NCBI GenBank assembly: GCA_022113835.1
Contig: JAILWY010000003.1
Coordinates: 10,191,501-10,255,500, forward strand
DNA: 64,000 bases
Reading direction: 5' to 3'
From: Atopsyche davidsoni
Lineage: Eukaryota > Arthropoda > Insecta > Trichoptera > Hydrobiosidae
Shown here piece after piece: positions 19,957-32,647 of this stretch. Both the position numbers and the translations under genes were made by a program. Each line of letters begins with the position of its first letter. The stretch's first letter is position 1. The notes beneath the pieces were generated by a model that saw only the letters and a program-made list of their open reading frames with translations, had not been told where the DNA came from and did not search any database.

Positions 19957-22307
19957 ATAAAAACGAACATGTGGAAAATCACATAAATATTTTACTCAAA
20001 AATATTAAAATGGAATTCCACCAAGTATTCTCTGTCAAAAATATTGAATTTCTTAATTTTTTAGGATAAACCACTTCATTGCATGAAATAAAAAATGTAT
20101 AGTATGTCTTTATTATGAAATTATGCAAACTGTATAAGTTGGCTTTTAATAAAATAATTCAAATAATAGTATTTTTTTATTACATAATTACTGTTTTTAT
20201 ATGTGCTATGCTACTTTTTCAGTTTGAATTTGCAGCGTTTCGAGCCGTTTTCAGTTAGGTTTAATTCGTATACCGAAACGTCTGAAACATTGACATTATC
20301 AATAACAAAGCAGTTATAATAACAACGACTTCCAAAATTTATTTAAACATTATCATTATTTTCTAATTTTATTAAAAATACAACATTTCACAATGCATGC
20401 AAGCTGTGAGCGATATTCAAATATGAGTGAGTGAAACTGTGAAAAATGTAATTGTATATTTACGTATCGGGCACGGCATTAGGAGTCAACAAAATATATT
20501 TATTTTTTTGATATATATATAATTACAGGACACATCTGCACATTATATATCGATGGTGGAACCGCAAATGTATTTTCCCGAGGGGTGTGGGCAGGGCCGG
20601 CACCGAGAGCGTTTCCTTTGATGCGCGGCATATAAAAATATTATTGTGCAAGACTACTCCGGTTTACTGCACCCTTGCAAATATTGCGTCCGCCGTGTGA
20701 TGCAAAAACATATTATGGTAAATAAAGAAAATAAAATAGGAACGAGGGTGCATTCAAAGGTATTTTTTGTGTGTTAATATTTAAAAAAACATGTAATTTG
20801 AATAACACTTAATATTTAAAAAATACCACCATACTCAAATATTACAATTCGTTTACTCGTATCTTCAAGAGTATTGCAGTATTGCGGTTTACTTGAATGT
20901 TCTAGGAGTTTATATGAATAATTTAACAAACAATAAAATCTTCAATTAACCGACTATTTTTGCTTGAATAGATTTTCTATAGAACTTAACATAGTAATAG
21001 TACAAAGAGATTAAAGAGTAGTTGTGTCGAAATAAAAAGTAATTATTTTTTATTTGTAATTTATTTTTTGAAATATATAAGGGTTTCAATTACCCGGGGG
21101 TGTGTTTTTGGGGTGTACAACTTCAGACCCTCTTATTTATCTGTGGACTTTTCTTTTAGAGTTTCTTTGCTTTATTGGCAGTTTTGTAATATGTTGCCTT
21201 AGGCATTTGCAATTAACTATCAAAAGAATCTGAAAATCCTTAATGTCCATAAATTATTAGTAACGATTAAATTTCACAATTTAATCTTGGAAATTTTTTG
21301 ATTATAGAAGTTTTCATATTTTTAAATATAATAAAAATGATTGATTTATAATATTTGTATAATGCAACAGGCGTATCAATAGATTTCGTAAATTGTATTA
21401 TAAGAGTTGGGGCTGTTTATTTATTATTTTAAATAAATAAGTTAAAATTTAATTACATCCTTAAAATAAAAGTTTTAATCATTACATCACATGGATTCAT
21501 TTAACTTCTCATATTAGTAAAGTTCGAAACTTACTACCCTTTGCTGGTAGTGTTTTTGTGGAAATATTGGGTTTTCAGCTACAAAAACTCGACCCAACAA
21601 CGATTAACCTCAGATAACGTACACTGGAATTTTCATCTATTTTACCCCCACTTACCACTTCAATAAAACCGCCGAATATATCCTTAGTAATTTTAAAAAA
21701 AATAGTTAAAATATATAAAAATATTCCATAAATATTTTGTATTACTATTAAAATTGAGTAACAGAAAAATGATAATAAAAACTGACGAGCTTTTCATAAA
21801 AGCTAAAAATGCATGCAAAAGATGCATATATAGAAAAAAAGCTTCACGTGCAAATTAAAAATATTTTGCCAAAATAAAAATATTTAATAGAATAATAATC
21901 GATATTTTAATATGTAAGATTTTAAAGCAGGCGTTGCTATCAAGAGCAGCTGTGGATAACGTGGAAGACATTCATGTATGAGGTAACAACTAATTGCTGT
22001 AATCAAGTTCCATTGAAGACCTTCGGTACACCCTACCGTCATGGTTTAATATAAATCTTGGGAAAGCAGTTACAAGCAATGCCTCTCGTTGCTTAGAGAA
22101 CCCCACGTGGGCGTGTATATTATTTACATTTTTCCATGCATTATTCACTTGAAAATTCCCTGTAAGACTAGCTGAGGGGATTACTCCATCCGACCATCTT
22201 TAGATTTATGACTGGATTAAGATCGCAGAACGTGCATTTGGGAAACTTATCCAGCTGAATACTTTTACACACCACCTATCGTATTATATTAATTTAATTA
22301 TCACACT

Positions 22308-22611
22308 TTAGGCGGGTACCAAATTGACTAAACTGATGTGCGTAACGGGCAAAATTCGCGTAAAATTGCGCGTGTGAAATCTAGTCTATACACTCTTTGA
22401 TTTGCATATTTTGATTTTTTTTCTTCCGTTAAGCAACTCCGAGTTAATTATGAGATTTTTGTTAATAAATTAAATGTTATTGTTACACAATAGCTTATAA
22501 TTGCATTTATATTTTAAGCGGGTAACCAAATTGACTAAACTGATGTGCGAAGCATTGATTCGCGTAAAATTGCACGTGTGAAATCTAGTCTATACACACT
22601 TTGATTTGCAA
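22308..22611. repeat. Local direct duplication (two ~100-bp copies)
   Basis: Segments 22,308-22,408 and 22,511-22,611 share CAAATTGACTAAACTGATGT, CGCGTAAAATTGC and GTGTGAAATCTAGTCTATAC in the same order, about 203 bp apart. No known element is recognised. Confidence 0.7.
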
Positions 22612-23054
22612 GTAGTCAAATAAATCGTTTCCTATAAAAAGTTGAACCACTTTATACACACTTTGCGGACTACTTTACAACAACACCACTTTGTCCTAAA
22701 AATTGTTCAATAATTGGATGATTATCATTCTCTGACCACTCCACTTCTTCATTGTCACTTTGTTCAGAATCACTGGACAGTATTGGTAGAAGTAACGTTG
22801 ACGAGTCCTAAACAAACATTTCGAGCTGTAAACCTAAAGAAAGCTTTTAGAGTCAACACATTCAAAAACGTATTAATACCCGCCCCGCCTTTAGTGTGTT
22901 AATATATACCAAAAACTGATGCGAAAATCCACATCACACGTCGTACAAATTTATAAAATTTCATGATAAAAATATATTTTTTAAATATGCTAAATTGAAC
23001 CTACTTGTCCGTAATTACGCCCCGAAATCATCGCTTTAGCACACCCTGTATAAT

Positions 23055-23225
23055 TAGGGTCCACGTGTGGGTGACGTCACGCAGCACGTGGTGCATCTCT
23101 GCCCACACGTCATCCCCACCGAGCCGGTGCGGTTAATCGCACGCATTAACCAGACAGCGCGGCGCCGCGGAGTGTATTAACCATTGTTAGTTATGAGATC
23201 GCATAATGCATCGTACTAGGCCACG
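23055..23225. promoter_or_regulatory. Candidate enhancer: E-box / CRE / E-box cluster
   Basis: CACGTG at 23,062-23,067 and 23,085-23,090 flank a perfect TGACGTCA at 23,072-23,079 almost symmetrically. The following GC-rich bases contain GTGCGGTTAATCGCAC. This is a dense set of palindromic factor sites in otherwise AT-rich intron DNA. Function is inferred. Confidence 0.4.
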
Positions 23226-23397
23226 GTAAAGCCAACCCCCCGTTTTAATTAATATTAAAAAAATAATGCCCTAGCACATAAATTTAAAAAAAAAAACTTT
23301 GAAACTGTTATAAAGCTCGCGTTATAAATATATATGTATATTTTTTGGATTGAACGTCAATCAAGTGCGAATTTATTACCTATGACGGGTTTCTGTT

Positions 23398-23585
23398 CAT
23401 ATGTAGAGTATGATTGTTAAAATTATGTTAAGGATGTGATTCTTTAGTAAAATGGTCAGTACACCGGCCATGTAAGCCTGGGGATGTGGGTTCAAATCCC
23501 GCACAAATCACGATGATATTTTTCTGAGAATTTCTTTAATCATCTTTTATGTGTGAACTAATGTGCTTTATCATATAAGTAATAC
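23398..23585 (+). repeat. tRNA-like dispersed repeat, subfamily I
   Basis: The central part resembles a tRNA: GTGATT/AATCAC ends, a GGTCAGT D-loop-like segment, and GTGGGTTCAAATCCCGC forming a T arm with a good B box (GGTTCAAATCC). The loop CATGTAA resembles a Thr(TGT) anticodon loop but lacks U33. It continues on both sides in sequence shared with the minus-strand copy at 25.86-26.07 kb. Confidence 0.65.
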
Positions 23586-23608
23586 ATACTATAAATATAT
23601 AATATCCT

Positions 23609-23938
23609 CATTCTAATGCTTGTGCATGGCTGCCATTATGAACACTATAGTAAAAGATCAGTAATGGAGTAGTGGAATGGGAATTGTGGAGGTACGTGCT
23701 CTGTAAGTAAGGAGGCTCCTGCTATTGTTTCTGCAGCCTGCTACAGAAGGAGTATCAGATCTAAACGCCAGAGCTTTATAAGGAAAGGATTATGTAATAA
23801 TGCTATTGGGCAGCAGCTTCTGCACCTGGATACTACACTAGTCTCTCTAAGAAAACCATGAAAACTGGCTCAGCATAAGTATATGCTCAGTGAGATGGTC
23901 ACCAACCTCCTCTGAGGAGAGGCACCCGAAGAAGAATA
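23609..23938 (+). repeat. Dispersed repeat family D, uninterrupted copy
   Basis: The best complete copy, about 330 bp, from GCTTGTGCATGGCTGCC to GGCACCCGAAGAAGAA. It serves as the reference for the fragments at 4.2, 14.6-15.35, 18.1, 25.1, 46.8 and 50.6 kb. Confidence 0.7.
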
Positions 23939-24849
23939 TATAATACAAGTATATCTATTTGAGTCAAACTTATAATAGTGGATTTACTTTATATACTTAA
24001 TTCACTATTTATAATAAAATTATAAAAATTTAAATAATCAATGATAAGTAATGTAATATTAACTGTTTAAACGGTAAAACACTTGTTGCTTTGTTATTTA
24101 TAGTAGTATTTTCAAAATGTTGTTACTTTGTTTAAGTATAAAGTATAAAATATGTTAGTAATTACAAAATTTTATCAAAACCTTTATTTAACAGTGTTTT
24201 GTGCTTATCTTATTGCTAAATGATATATAGAATTGAAATCTCAACTTATCTACATATATTGAGTGAATAATAAAGAAAAAACTACCAACTATTTTTTCTA
24301 CTAAATCAAAAAAAAATTAATTGATGATTTACTGTTTTTATATGTAAATATTTTCATCAAAGTAAAGAGGTACCACGTCAGTTGTTTAATTACTTTAACA
24401 AATGATATTTATCAATCAAATTATAAAATATGAAATTTATTAGTTGGTCTGTCAAAATTTAATATAATATTCAACTTTTCGAAATGTCAACGCACTAAGA
24501 CTTTTCAAAAAGGCAACGAACACGTTTAATAAGGGTAGCATTTCAATCCAAAAAAATAACCACATAAGCCCAACTGTCACATTATCGCATTTAGACGGTC
24601 GACTTTTCAAAATGTCACGAAATTTCATTTCGTTTCAAATACCACCGGATCTCCTCTCGGGGAGGGGAGGTGTTGAATTCCGATATGACATTTTTGCAAG
24701 CTGTATTAAATAATCGGGACGCAATTTCACGGCTGAACTTTGAGGCGATTAGTCGCCACCGCCGGCCGCCCCCGGCGGAATGAGGCTTAATGTCATTTGG
24801 AGCGGTTTAAATACCCCCTCCTGCCGCCCCCGGGGCCACTAGAATGAAG

Positions 24850-24915
24850 AACCTCCCCTGCCCTCGTCCCCTCATCCCCTCGTCTCCTCATCCCCTCATC
24901 TCCTCATCCGCCCCC
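24850..24915. repeat. Pyrimidine-rich CCCCTCAT-type minisatellite
   Basis: Imperfect tandem CCCCTCATCTCCT units give a nearly uninterrupted C/T strand inside a GC-rich island (24,650-25,000). Such tracts can form triplex DNA. Confidence 0.55.
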
Positions 24916-25087
24916 TACAATTAGACATGCGTCAGTGCTGCTGATTTGGGCGGCGCGGCGTGAAGCAGATTCGCTCACATGAAGCGGCCGCATTGATTAT
25001 TTAAATTTCAAAGGCACTGCTATCGAGTGATTGCTCATTGTTTTGAATTCAAACGGCTCAACACTTAACAATTGTATATTTGAATAT

Positions 25088-25190
25088 TGACTTCTGATGC
25101 CTCTCCTCATATGAGGTTGGTGATCATTTCATCGAACATACCCCTATCCTGGGCCAGTCTCACCAATTCCCGATGCCCTTTTTTCCTTCG
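25088..25190 (-). repeat. Diverged family D fragment
   Basis: It has GATGCCTCTCCTCATATGAGGTTGGTGATCAT-like sequence on the plus strand, a diverged relative of the family D end, and resembles the copy at 46.77 kb (shared CCTGGGCCAGTCTCA motif). Confidence 0.4.
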
Positions 25191-25860
25191 ATTTTTACTT
25201 GAACATCTACTTGAGGATGCCATATTTATTGTTATCTTTATCTTTCAACATTTCAAAAGCCTAAATTCTACGCACAGTAGCTGTCTTGAGTGTCCCATTT
25301 CGCCATACAAATATGAAATCAAAACCAAACGATATACAATATAAGCCGATGTTATTAAAATGTATAGTCTTTTCCAGAAAATTCCTGAAAGTAATCCTAG
25401 TACCGACAATACTTTTTTTTAGAATTATACAAAAAAGCGTGTGAAGATAATAGATTACACAAATTAAGAGAGCCTCGGTAAGGGTGAGCTTTGTTCCATA
25501 CTGATATGTACAAAAAGCACCCAACATAAAACCACTATTCTCAGGGGAGAAGATAAATGAAGTAGTTACGCCGCCATTTTTATAAAGAGAATCTTCCATC
25601 CCTAATAGCGCCTCATCTGTAGATAACTACGCCAATCTTCACGCCCGCAGCGGCGATCGCATGAAAAGAAAATCTCATCCACCTCTCAAATAAGTTCCAT
25701 CCTTTATAAATATTCTCTCATATTAAATATTATACAAAAAAAGGATACTTAAATAAATCATAAAGATATTCTATACAAAAAAATAATTATAACCACACTT
25801 ATTAGCAAGCTTATCCTGAAGCAATCGATACGTGAAACGTATATGTGAATATTTAATTTT

Positions 25861-26065
25861 TACTGTAGTTACTAATATGATTAGGCACATTAGTTCATAT
25901 ATAGAAGACGATTTAAAGAAACTCTCAGAAAAATATCATCGTGATTTGTGTGGGATTTGAACCCACATCTCCTGGCTTACATGGCTGGTGTACGAACCCT
26001 TGTACTAACGAATCACTTCCGTTTATCGAGAATTTTTAACAATCATACTCTACATATGACCCAAT
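25861..26065 (-). repeat. tRNA-like dispersed repeat, subfamily I, second copy
   Basis: On the minus strand: GTGATTCGTTAGTAC, GCCATGTAAGCC, a perfect T arm GTGGGTTCAAATCCCAC and AATCACGATGATATTTTTCTGAGAG. The sequences on both sides match the 23.4-kb copy, showing the tRNA-like part is embedded in a longer unit. Confidence 0.65.
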
Positions 26066-29000
26066 GTGCCCAGGCCTACTTACTGTAGTATCTAAATTGA
26101 ATTGTTTAAAGAATACTTGTAATTTACATCTGAAATGATTGTTTTTTTGTAATTGGCGATTGATGAAAAGTAGGTTCAATACGTAGTATGAATTTTTTTA
26201 CAACAAAATAATATGAATTTATAGACTTAATCCTTATATGATGGTTATACGTTCCTTCTAAAAGCACAAAAAAGTTAAATGAAAATAAAAGGACATTAAT
26301 TTTGTAGAGCTATAGTTTTTTTTATTGTATTTTTTTACGACGGTTTTACAGTAAAAAAAAGGTTTCCGCACATAAACCCAGCAATAGATTTATTCTTCCA
26401 CAAAAACAAAAAAACCCCGACCTTTCATTCGTCTTTGAAAAAAAAAACACGTTTAAAATTTAAAATTTTAGTTTCACATTAAAAAATGTACACTGAATAT
26501 TCAGTTCGCTTTATTTTCGAGAGAAACGTAAACTTTAAAGTTATTTTTTTTTTTGAAAGTGTATATTTGTTTTTTGGTTTGTGTTTATGGTTCATTAATT
26601 TCCGGTAGGCCATGCTGCCTTCTGTAGGCCCCGGGGCATAGAACCAACTAAAATTTTCAATCTGTTCTGCTATCTGTAATGCCTTTATTGAATCTAGGTC
26701 TAACGCTCGGATGCTTCTGATAATTCGAAAGCAAGCTCAATTAACGATTCCTATCGCGGCTTGTTTCAAAAATAAACAATTCACTACACCCGTGGCCTAA
26801 TTTTTTATTTTTTTAATACAAAACTATTACTACTAAAATATAAGCGAATTCGCTTAAAAATGTTTTCAGTAATTTAACAAAGCGTATTTGAAACTTGATA
26901 CATTTTCTAAGGGAAAGCAGAATATTTGAGCTTCACGCTATTAAAAAAATGGGTTATTAAAATAAATTGACGCATAAGATTTTAAACAACGATTTTCATT
27001 TTTAAATTTGTACCTGTGATATATGTCTTAGTATATTTTTTTACTATGTATACAGAACTACACATAGACATATTTTTTTAATGGTTATATTGCATCATAA
27101 ACTGATTTCATTGTTTAAAATTATACACTCAATTTATTAAAAATATTTTTTTTCTGTTGATATTTTTAATATTATATTATATAAAGTGACATTTTTCAAA
27201 GCGTGTAAGCATATTTTGTGTACTTATATTTAAATTCAATTGAATTAGTATAATTTATCAACAGTAAATCAAATAGTCGAAGGAAATTTTCTCCGAGCGG
27301 CAGCGTAGAGTTTCGTGTTTTTTTCCATGCTCATATATAAATTAATATGATTTACAAGAGCTACAAATAAAATATTGCGGTAGGTATGGAGGCAAAAAGA
27401 GGATTGTTCGCTTGTTCGTACTACCCGGCACGCAATCAGTCAGGGCGGAGTAAATAAATCTACCAGGGAGCATGAGTCGGGTAATACAATTACTTGCCAG
27501 AGCGGGTGTCGCAGCCCCGAGCTGCCACTAATACAAATCACGAGGGTGCCTGTTCGCTTTTGATCATTTTTTTAATAAACAAAATATAAGAAAAATTTAA
27601 CGATGGAAAAAAAAAGCGAAAGGTCTCCTATTTTGCTAATTTACCAAGGAAAAATCGAAGAAAAGAGCTGACACTGGAAGGAGGAAACTTACGCGGTTGC
27701 GGAATGAAGTACGGCCGAATTAGTAAGACTGCCCTAGAATTAATATATATTCAATGAAACCTACTCTGAGAAGAAGCAAGTAAAAGAAAATTATAATACT
27801 TAAAGAATAATTTCACCACGTTGAAAAATATTTCTCCACTAAGAGTATTTTATGTGATTTTCTAAAATTCAGTTTGCTTTCAAGCGTCTATTGTTACCAT
27901 TTGCATCGATGTTCAAAAATATTACCTTTTTAATGTGTTTTAGTTCTTTGCTAAATATTTATCTTGATATATTGAAATATGTTATAATAATTATGTCTTT
28001 TCTAGTAGCTTTTGCAAATTTATATCAACGATCTAGTGATTGAACAACGAATTGAATTAATTTTCTAATACAACGTAGTAAAACCTAACAGCAAGTATAT
28101 CATTATTTTGCTTATTATTTGAAGTATACATCAGTTGTTAATATTGATGCAACTGATAAAATAAAATTATTTTAAAAATTGTACAATAAATGGGACACCA
28201 TAAAAGACTTGCGTTTATTCTCAACCATTTTTCAGTCTGTGCAAACGCATTTATTCTCAAATAACATTTTAACATTGAGCTGCGGCAAAGTGAAGCCATG
28301 AAAGCAAGCCCTTTGATGCAATTCCATAAAATATGCACTCAAAGTCATCCGAAGTTATTCACAATATATCAACGCTGAGGGTTCGATGAATTTTCTGAAT
28401 AATTCATATCGAATCGCAAATATATCTGCGGGAAACGGCGTTATACTGATTTATATTATAATACGATCTCGTGTGGACAGAAATACGAAAAATATGTATG
28501 CGCGACAATCTACCTACTTTACAAAATGTTTGGACGATGTTGCAAGTGAATATTTTTCTTACAAAAAAAAGAAACGCCTTAGGTAGAATTGATTATCATA
28601 ATAGACTCAAACTTTTTCAGCTTCATATATTTTTCAATTTATTTATAATACATGCTTTATTTTCAGTAATTTACACCTTTTAATACCATGTTATTTTATT
28701 TTTTGTTATTGTTCTAATCTACCATGCTCATCCATATTTGTATTATTGATTTATGACAAATTAATATATAGTATCTTATAAATTAAAGCCATTTTTAAAA
28801 CTCTCTCTCTCTATGCATTATTTTATCTTTCTATGATTTCAAATAAAATTAACTTCAAAGCTTTGAACAAACCCATTAGTTTTATTTTAAACCAATATTT
28901 ATAACATGTTTAATTAATAATATTCTTTTTTGGTTCTTAACAAAGAAAAGCATTTTATAATAAAGAGCTTAATCTTGTTATAAAAGAAGTTACTGAGGTT

Positions 29001-30130
29001 TTTTTATATGAGACATCACCAAATGGAGATGTCACATTCTATATTATGCAGTAAAGATAGGATGGACTCGATAAGTACAGCTTTTAGTTAAATTAGGTTT
29101 TATTGCTGGACAATACGAATTTTATGGGCTATAAATAATCATTTGATACTGTTTTACTGCCATCTTGAGTGCACTGTTCAGTGCTGAAGGGTGATAAGTT
29201 ACTTGAAGCTCTTTTGGAAACAATAAATCTCATGAAAGGATTGCTTCGCTTGCCCTTTAAAGAAAATGCAGTTTAATGTAAAATACAACCCAGAAGCATT
29301 AAAGTTGCATCCTTATACATGTTTGCCTCGTTTTTACTTCCTTCTTGCAGCGTTATAACACTAAACTATAACACTGCTTGAGTTTATTGTGACATACAAA
29401 AACATCGCTCAGTACGAGCAACAAGTTTATACGAATATGAAAAAAACCTAATTATTAAAAATATTTACTTAACTATTGTTTTTATTAAATTCTTTTCATC
29501 AGACAATAACCATTCTATATTTAGATCGATCACAGCTAAAAACAAATAAAATATACGTGATATCTCGATTATTAACTTATTTTTCTTTGAAGTGTATGTT
29601 TTTCTCACGATAAATAATTTGTTCGATTTTAAACGTATTTGATATTAAGGCAATCGTTAGTATAAAAAATCAAATGCTTATTTTTCAAAAATAATTTAAC
29701 AATCAATCAAGCTTTATTATAAAAAATCTTGTCTGTAAAATTATATATATAGCTTGAGGATTTTACATGTTTTTTATGCAAGTAATAAAATATCATATAT
29801 ATAAATCTACTTGTAACTAAATCATTCATAAAGTAATGTTTATTTTTTCCGAACCATCAAGGTATTTTACAAGTATTTCATGTTAAATAAATGAAGAAAG
29901 AATGTTAAAAAGTCATGCATTTTATAAATGTGTATCTGAAAATTTCAAAATACTTGAATATTGAAGCAAATGTTTTCTTTTCAATTTCACAAGCAAATGT
30001 TTGTTTTATCCCGACAGGAGGGCTAAATAAACGTAGGTTAATGTTGAAATACATGCGATCCATTGTGACCGGCCTCAATAGTTTATTCCTTGGAGTTTTT
30101 TTTTTATCAGATGTGACCCTCGCCGGCGTT

Positions 30131-30260
30131 TAACCCTTCCGTTCATCCCCCATGGGGCGAGATTCACCCCGTACAAACCGGGGTATAATCTCACTCCTGG
30201 AAATGAGTGAAAATGGCAAAAACCGCCATCGCCCCCATAGCAAGGCAGGGGAGAGTCATA
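30131..30260. other. GC-rich hairpin patch beginning TTTAACCCTTCCGTTC
   Basis: It contains GAGATT..CCCCG/CGGGG..ATCTC with nested complementarity and ATCCCCCATGGGG. The TTTAACCCTT start suggests a piggyBac-like end (TTAA target), but no matching right end was found. Confidence 0.25.
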
Positions 30261-32490
30261 TATTTCCAACCTACCCGACCATACAGAATTAACCAAAAGT
30301 ATATACCTATTGTATTTAACTAATAAAAACAATTATTTTATACCTTTAATACACAACAAAGCTACACATGTTTAAATCACTCATTTTCTTATTATTATAT
30401 TTTTTTGGATGCTTTATAAATTTTTCTATTCGATCAAAATATGTCGAAGGTTACGATGTAGAGATTTTTTTATGTTGCTTAAAAACAGCCAAATATACTA
30501 GGGATGAAAAGAATACCAGGTTTCGTAATCAAATGCAAGCTTGAATCCAACCCTGCGGGTAAACATAAACCCTGTATTCACATGAAGGGAAGCTTTAGTC
30601 GTTTTAATTTTTTGTTTTGTAACTTCAGTAGGGGTAAGAAACACCCTATTTGTTTGCATTGAGATTTTTATGCAGGACATAAATCCACGTTTGGAATACT
30701 AATTACGTGACCTTTTTTAATTTAACGTCGTGGCACATTTACAGCGTAATATTTTTAAGTCTTTCGCTAGAATCGTTTTATCGTAATAATCTTGGCTTTA
30801 CATGTGTAACGTGGCTTAACAGTTAAATTCTTTGCAAATATAAATCATAAAAAGTAATTTACTACATAAATATAAATTTCATTTGAAGTGGAAAGTGGAG
30901 AAGCGGAAAAATTCTTTGAAGTGGTTTCTTTAAATTTATATTAAAGTGTTTATTTTTTACCACTAGTAACAAAAAATACTTTTTTTATATCTAAACTAAT
31001 TTGTACGTTTCTCAGCAAATATCATTTAAATACAAATTCAAAATATAAATATAGAATCTAGACTTGAATGAAACATGTAACAACACTGTTAAATTATTTA
31101 TTTAATAAATTAAATTCATTGGGTATATAAAATTAGCTTTAAGTGAATTCCCCAAAGTATCTGTTTTCGTGGGTTTACAGATTTGCCGAAATTATCAGTA
31201 TTTTAAGACTTAAAACCTTTGCTTGGGTTCTTGGGTCCATTGTGATAAGGAGCTTCTTCGAAGGTCCTTAATTACTTTGCGGATACTTCTAGCATGTTAA
31301 GCAAGATCAAAGTTGAGATTCACTTATATTTTTTCCAGGAGAAAAAATCAAGTAAGATATGATAAACATATGTGAGGCTCTTGTGATGGTCGTAAGAAAT
31401 TATCCAATTTGCAAGTATAAAATTGCGTTCATGATATGAACACAGATAGATGACATTATATTTTATTAACTTCAGTTGACTAAACTAATAACGAATATCC
31501 ACTTATAAGTAATCAATAACATTTTGGCTGATAACATGATAATAATAAAATGATCAGACAGCAAACGTTCACAGATAATGTCTAGTATTTAGCAACTAAG
31601 TTAAATAATTTATATTATAAATACACTACTCATTCTAGCTATATATACACCACTAAGCAGTATTTCAATGTGATATTTTTAAATAATTTATCTCTGTGGC
31701 AAATTAATTTGCCCTGTGCAAATTCGTAAAGAGATATGATGAAGCCATTGCTTTTGGCCCTCCCTCTTTTAAGATATTTGAGGGTGAGTCTCTATTTTAT
31801 TTTATTATATTATTATATTATATACTCTACCCGGTAGTGTCACATTAAAATTTATCAAAAATCCAAATACAAAACTATTTTTTATACCACAAGGAATAAT
31901 AATTATTTTATCTTTCATTAGATAGGGCCAATTTCCTGTCTCCGTTTGATATAATAAGCTCTAAAGTTATGTCCAATAGGAAACAAGGTTTCAAATGTAA
32001 TTTGTTTTAATAAGATTTCCCCAGCCACAAACCTCTTGTGAATTTCCCAGCATAATCTCTGAAAGTTAGACCAAGTCACTTAGACTCAGTCTACTGCGTT
32101 TCGTATTATTTTCCAAACACTAGAGCCTGTCTTGGCCTGTCCAGCTGGGTAAGAATTCAATCCAAGCGAGATTAGGAAGTGACCGACAAATAACTCGACT
32201 CGCTATGAGCGCGATCGCAATCTTAATTAAGACATAAATTCTTATCTGAAAATTTACTACGTAAACGAACAATTAATATATATTCGCCATTACACAAGAA
32301 AACTTCTTATAAAGAATTTCATCCAACATTAAATAAAAATATTTGTTTTGAGTCTTAGACATAATTTTTACAATGTATAATTGATATTAACGTAATTTTT
32401 TTTTTTCGAAAAATGAAATAAAAAATCAAGATTACTTGGTCTTTATTCACGGGTTTTGGATGAGTTGTGTTAGTGGAAAACTGTACTTAC

Positions 32491-32647
32491 CGGTAGTGTA
32501 TGGTTGCGAGTATTGTCGCAAGGGTGGGTGCGAGGGTGCGGGCTCTGGGGGTGAGGGGTGAGAAAGGCAAGCAGACTCGTCTAGCTCTGAGCTGATACGA
32601 TTCTGTCGCGTATCGCGTGGGTCGCAATAGTTTTCTATCACTTCAAC
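32491..32647 (-). CDS. SHB-family SH2 adapter, exon with YxxP motif
   Basis: A 157-bp exon with acceptor TTTTTTGTTTCAG above 32,647 and donor GTAAGT at 32,485-32,490. It codes residues 32-83: VEVIENYCDPRD, then RQNRISSELDESACLSH, then a Pro/Ser-rich stretch ending RQYSQPYTT. Tyr38-Cys-Asp-Pro is a YxxP site, the class bound by Crk-type SH2 domains when phosphorylated. SHB-family proteins carry related Y-x-D-P-F-D motifs. It ends with one base (G) that joins AT of the next exon as Asp84. A fragment of hammerhead family B lies just upstream in the intron at about 32,691-32,740. The exon is supported by splice sites, phase fit and the motif. Confidence 0.8.

Larger units (their letters stand above)
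19822..20057. repeat. Inverted-repeat element of hammerhead family B, with tail
   Basis: Arms of about 90 bp (19,822-19,909 and 19,911-20,005) are near-perfect reverse complements, each with a hammerhead-like motif. A one-sided tail (about 20,005-20,057) is shared with 47.90-47.95 kb and 17.24-17.29 kb. Read on the opposite strand the tail can be translated as DREYLVEFHFN in two of the copies, perhaps the vestige of a retroelement ORF end. Confidence 0.7.
11503..32490 (-). other. Intron of about 21 kb
   Basis: The donor is GTAAGT at 32,485-32,490 and the acceptor is TTCCAG above 11,502. No other gene is recognised inside. Identified contents are TIR elements (12.8, 14.5-15.4 kb), a hAT-type element (17.0 kb), family D repeats, an inverted-repeat hammerhead element (19.9 kb), a local duplication (22.3-22.6 kb) and tRNA-like repeats (23.4 and 26.0 kb). 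GC-rich islands lie at about 12.24-12.43, 17.6-17.9, 23.05-23.2 and 24.65-25.0 kb. The stretches 11.5-12.7, 15.5-16.9, 18.3-19.8, 20.1-22.3 and 26.1-32.4 kb are AT-rich and otherwise unannotated. Confidence 0.8.

Noticed and set aside
25925..26020. Possible functional tRNA gene
   Set aside because: A T arm and B box are present, but the D and anticodon arms are poor, U33 is missing, and copies extend on both sides as a dispersed repeat.
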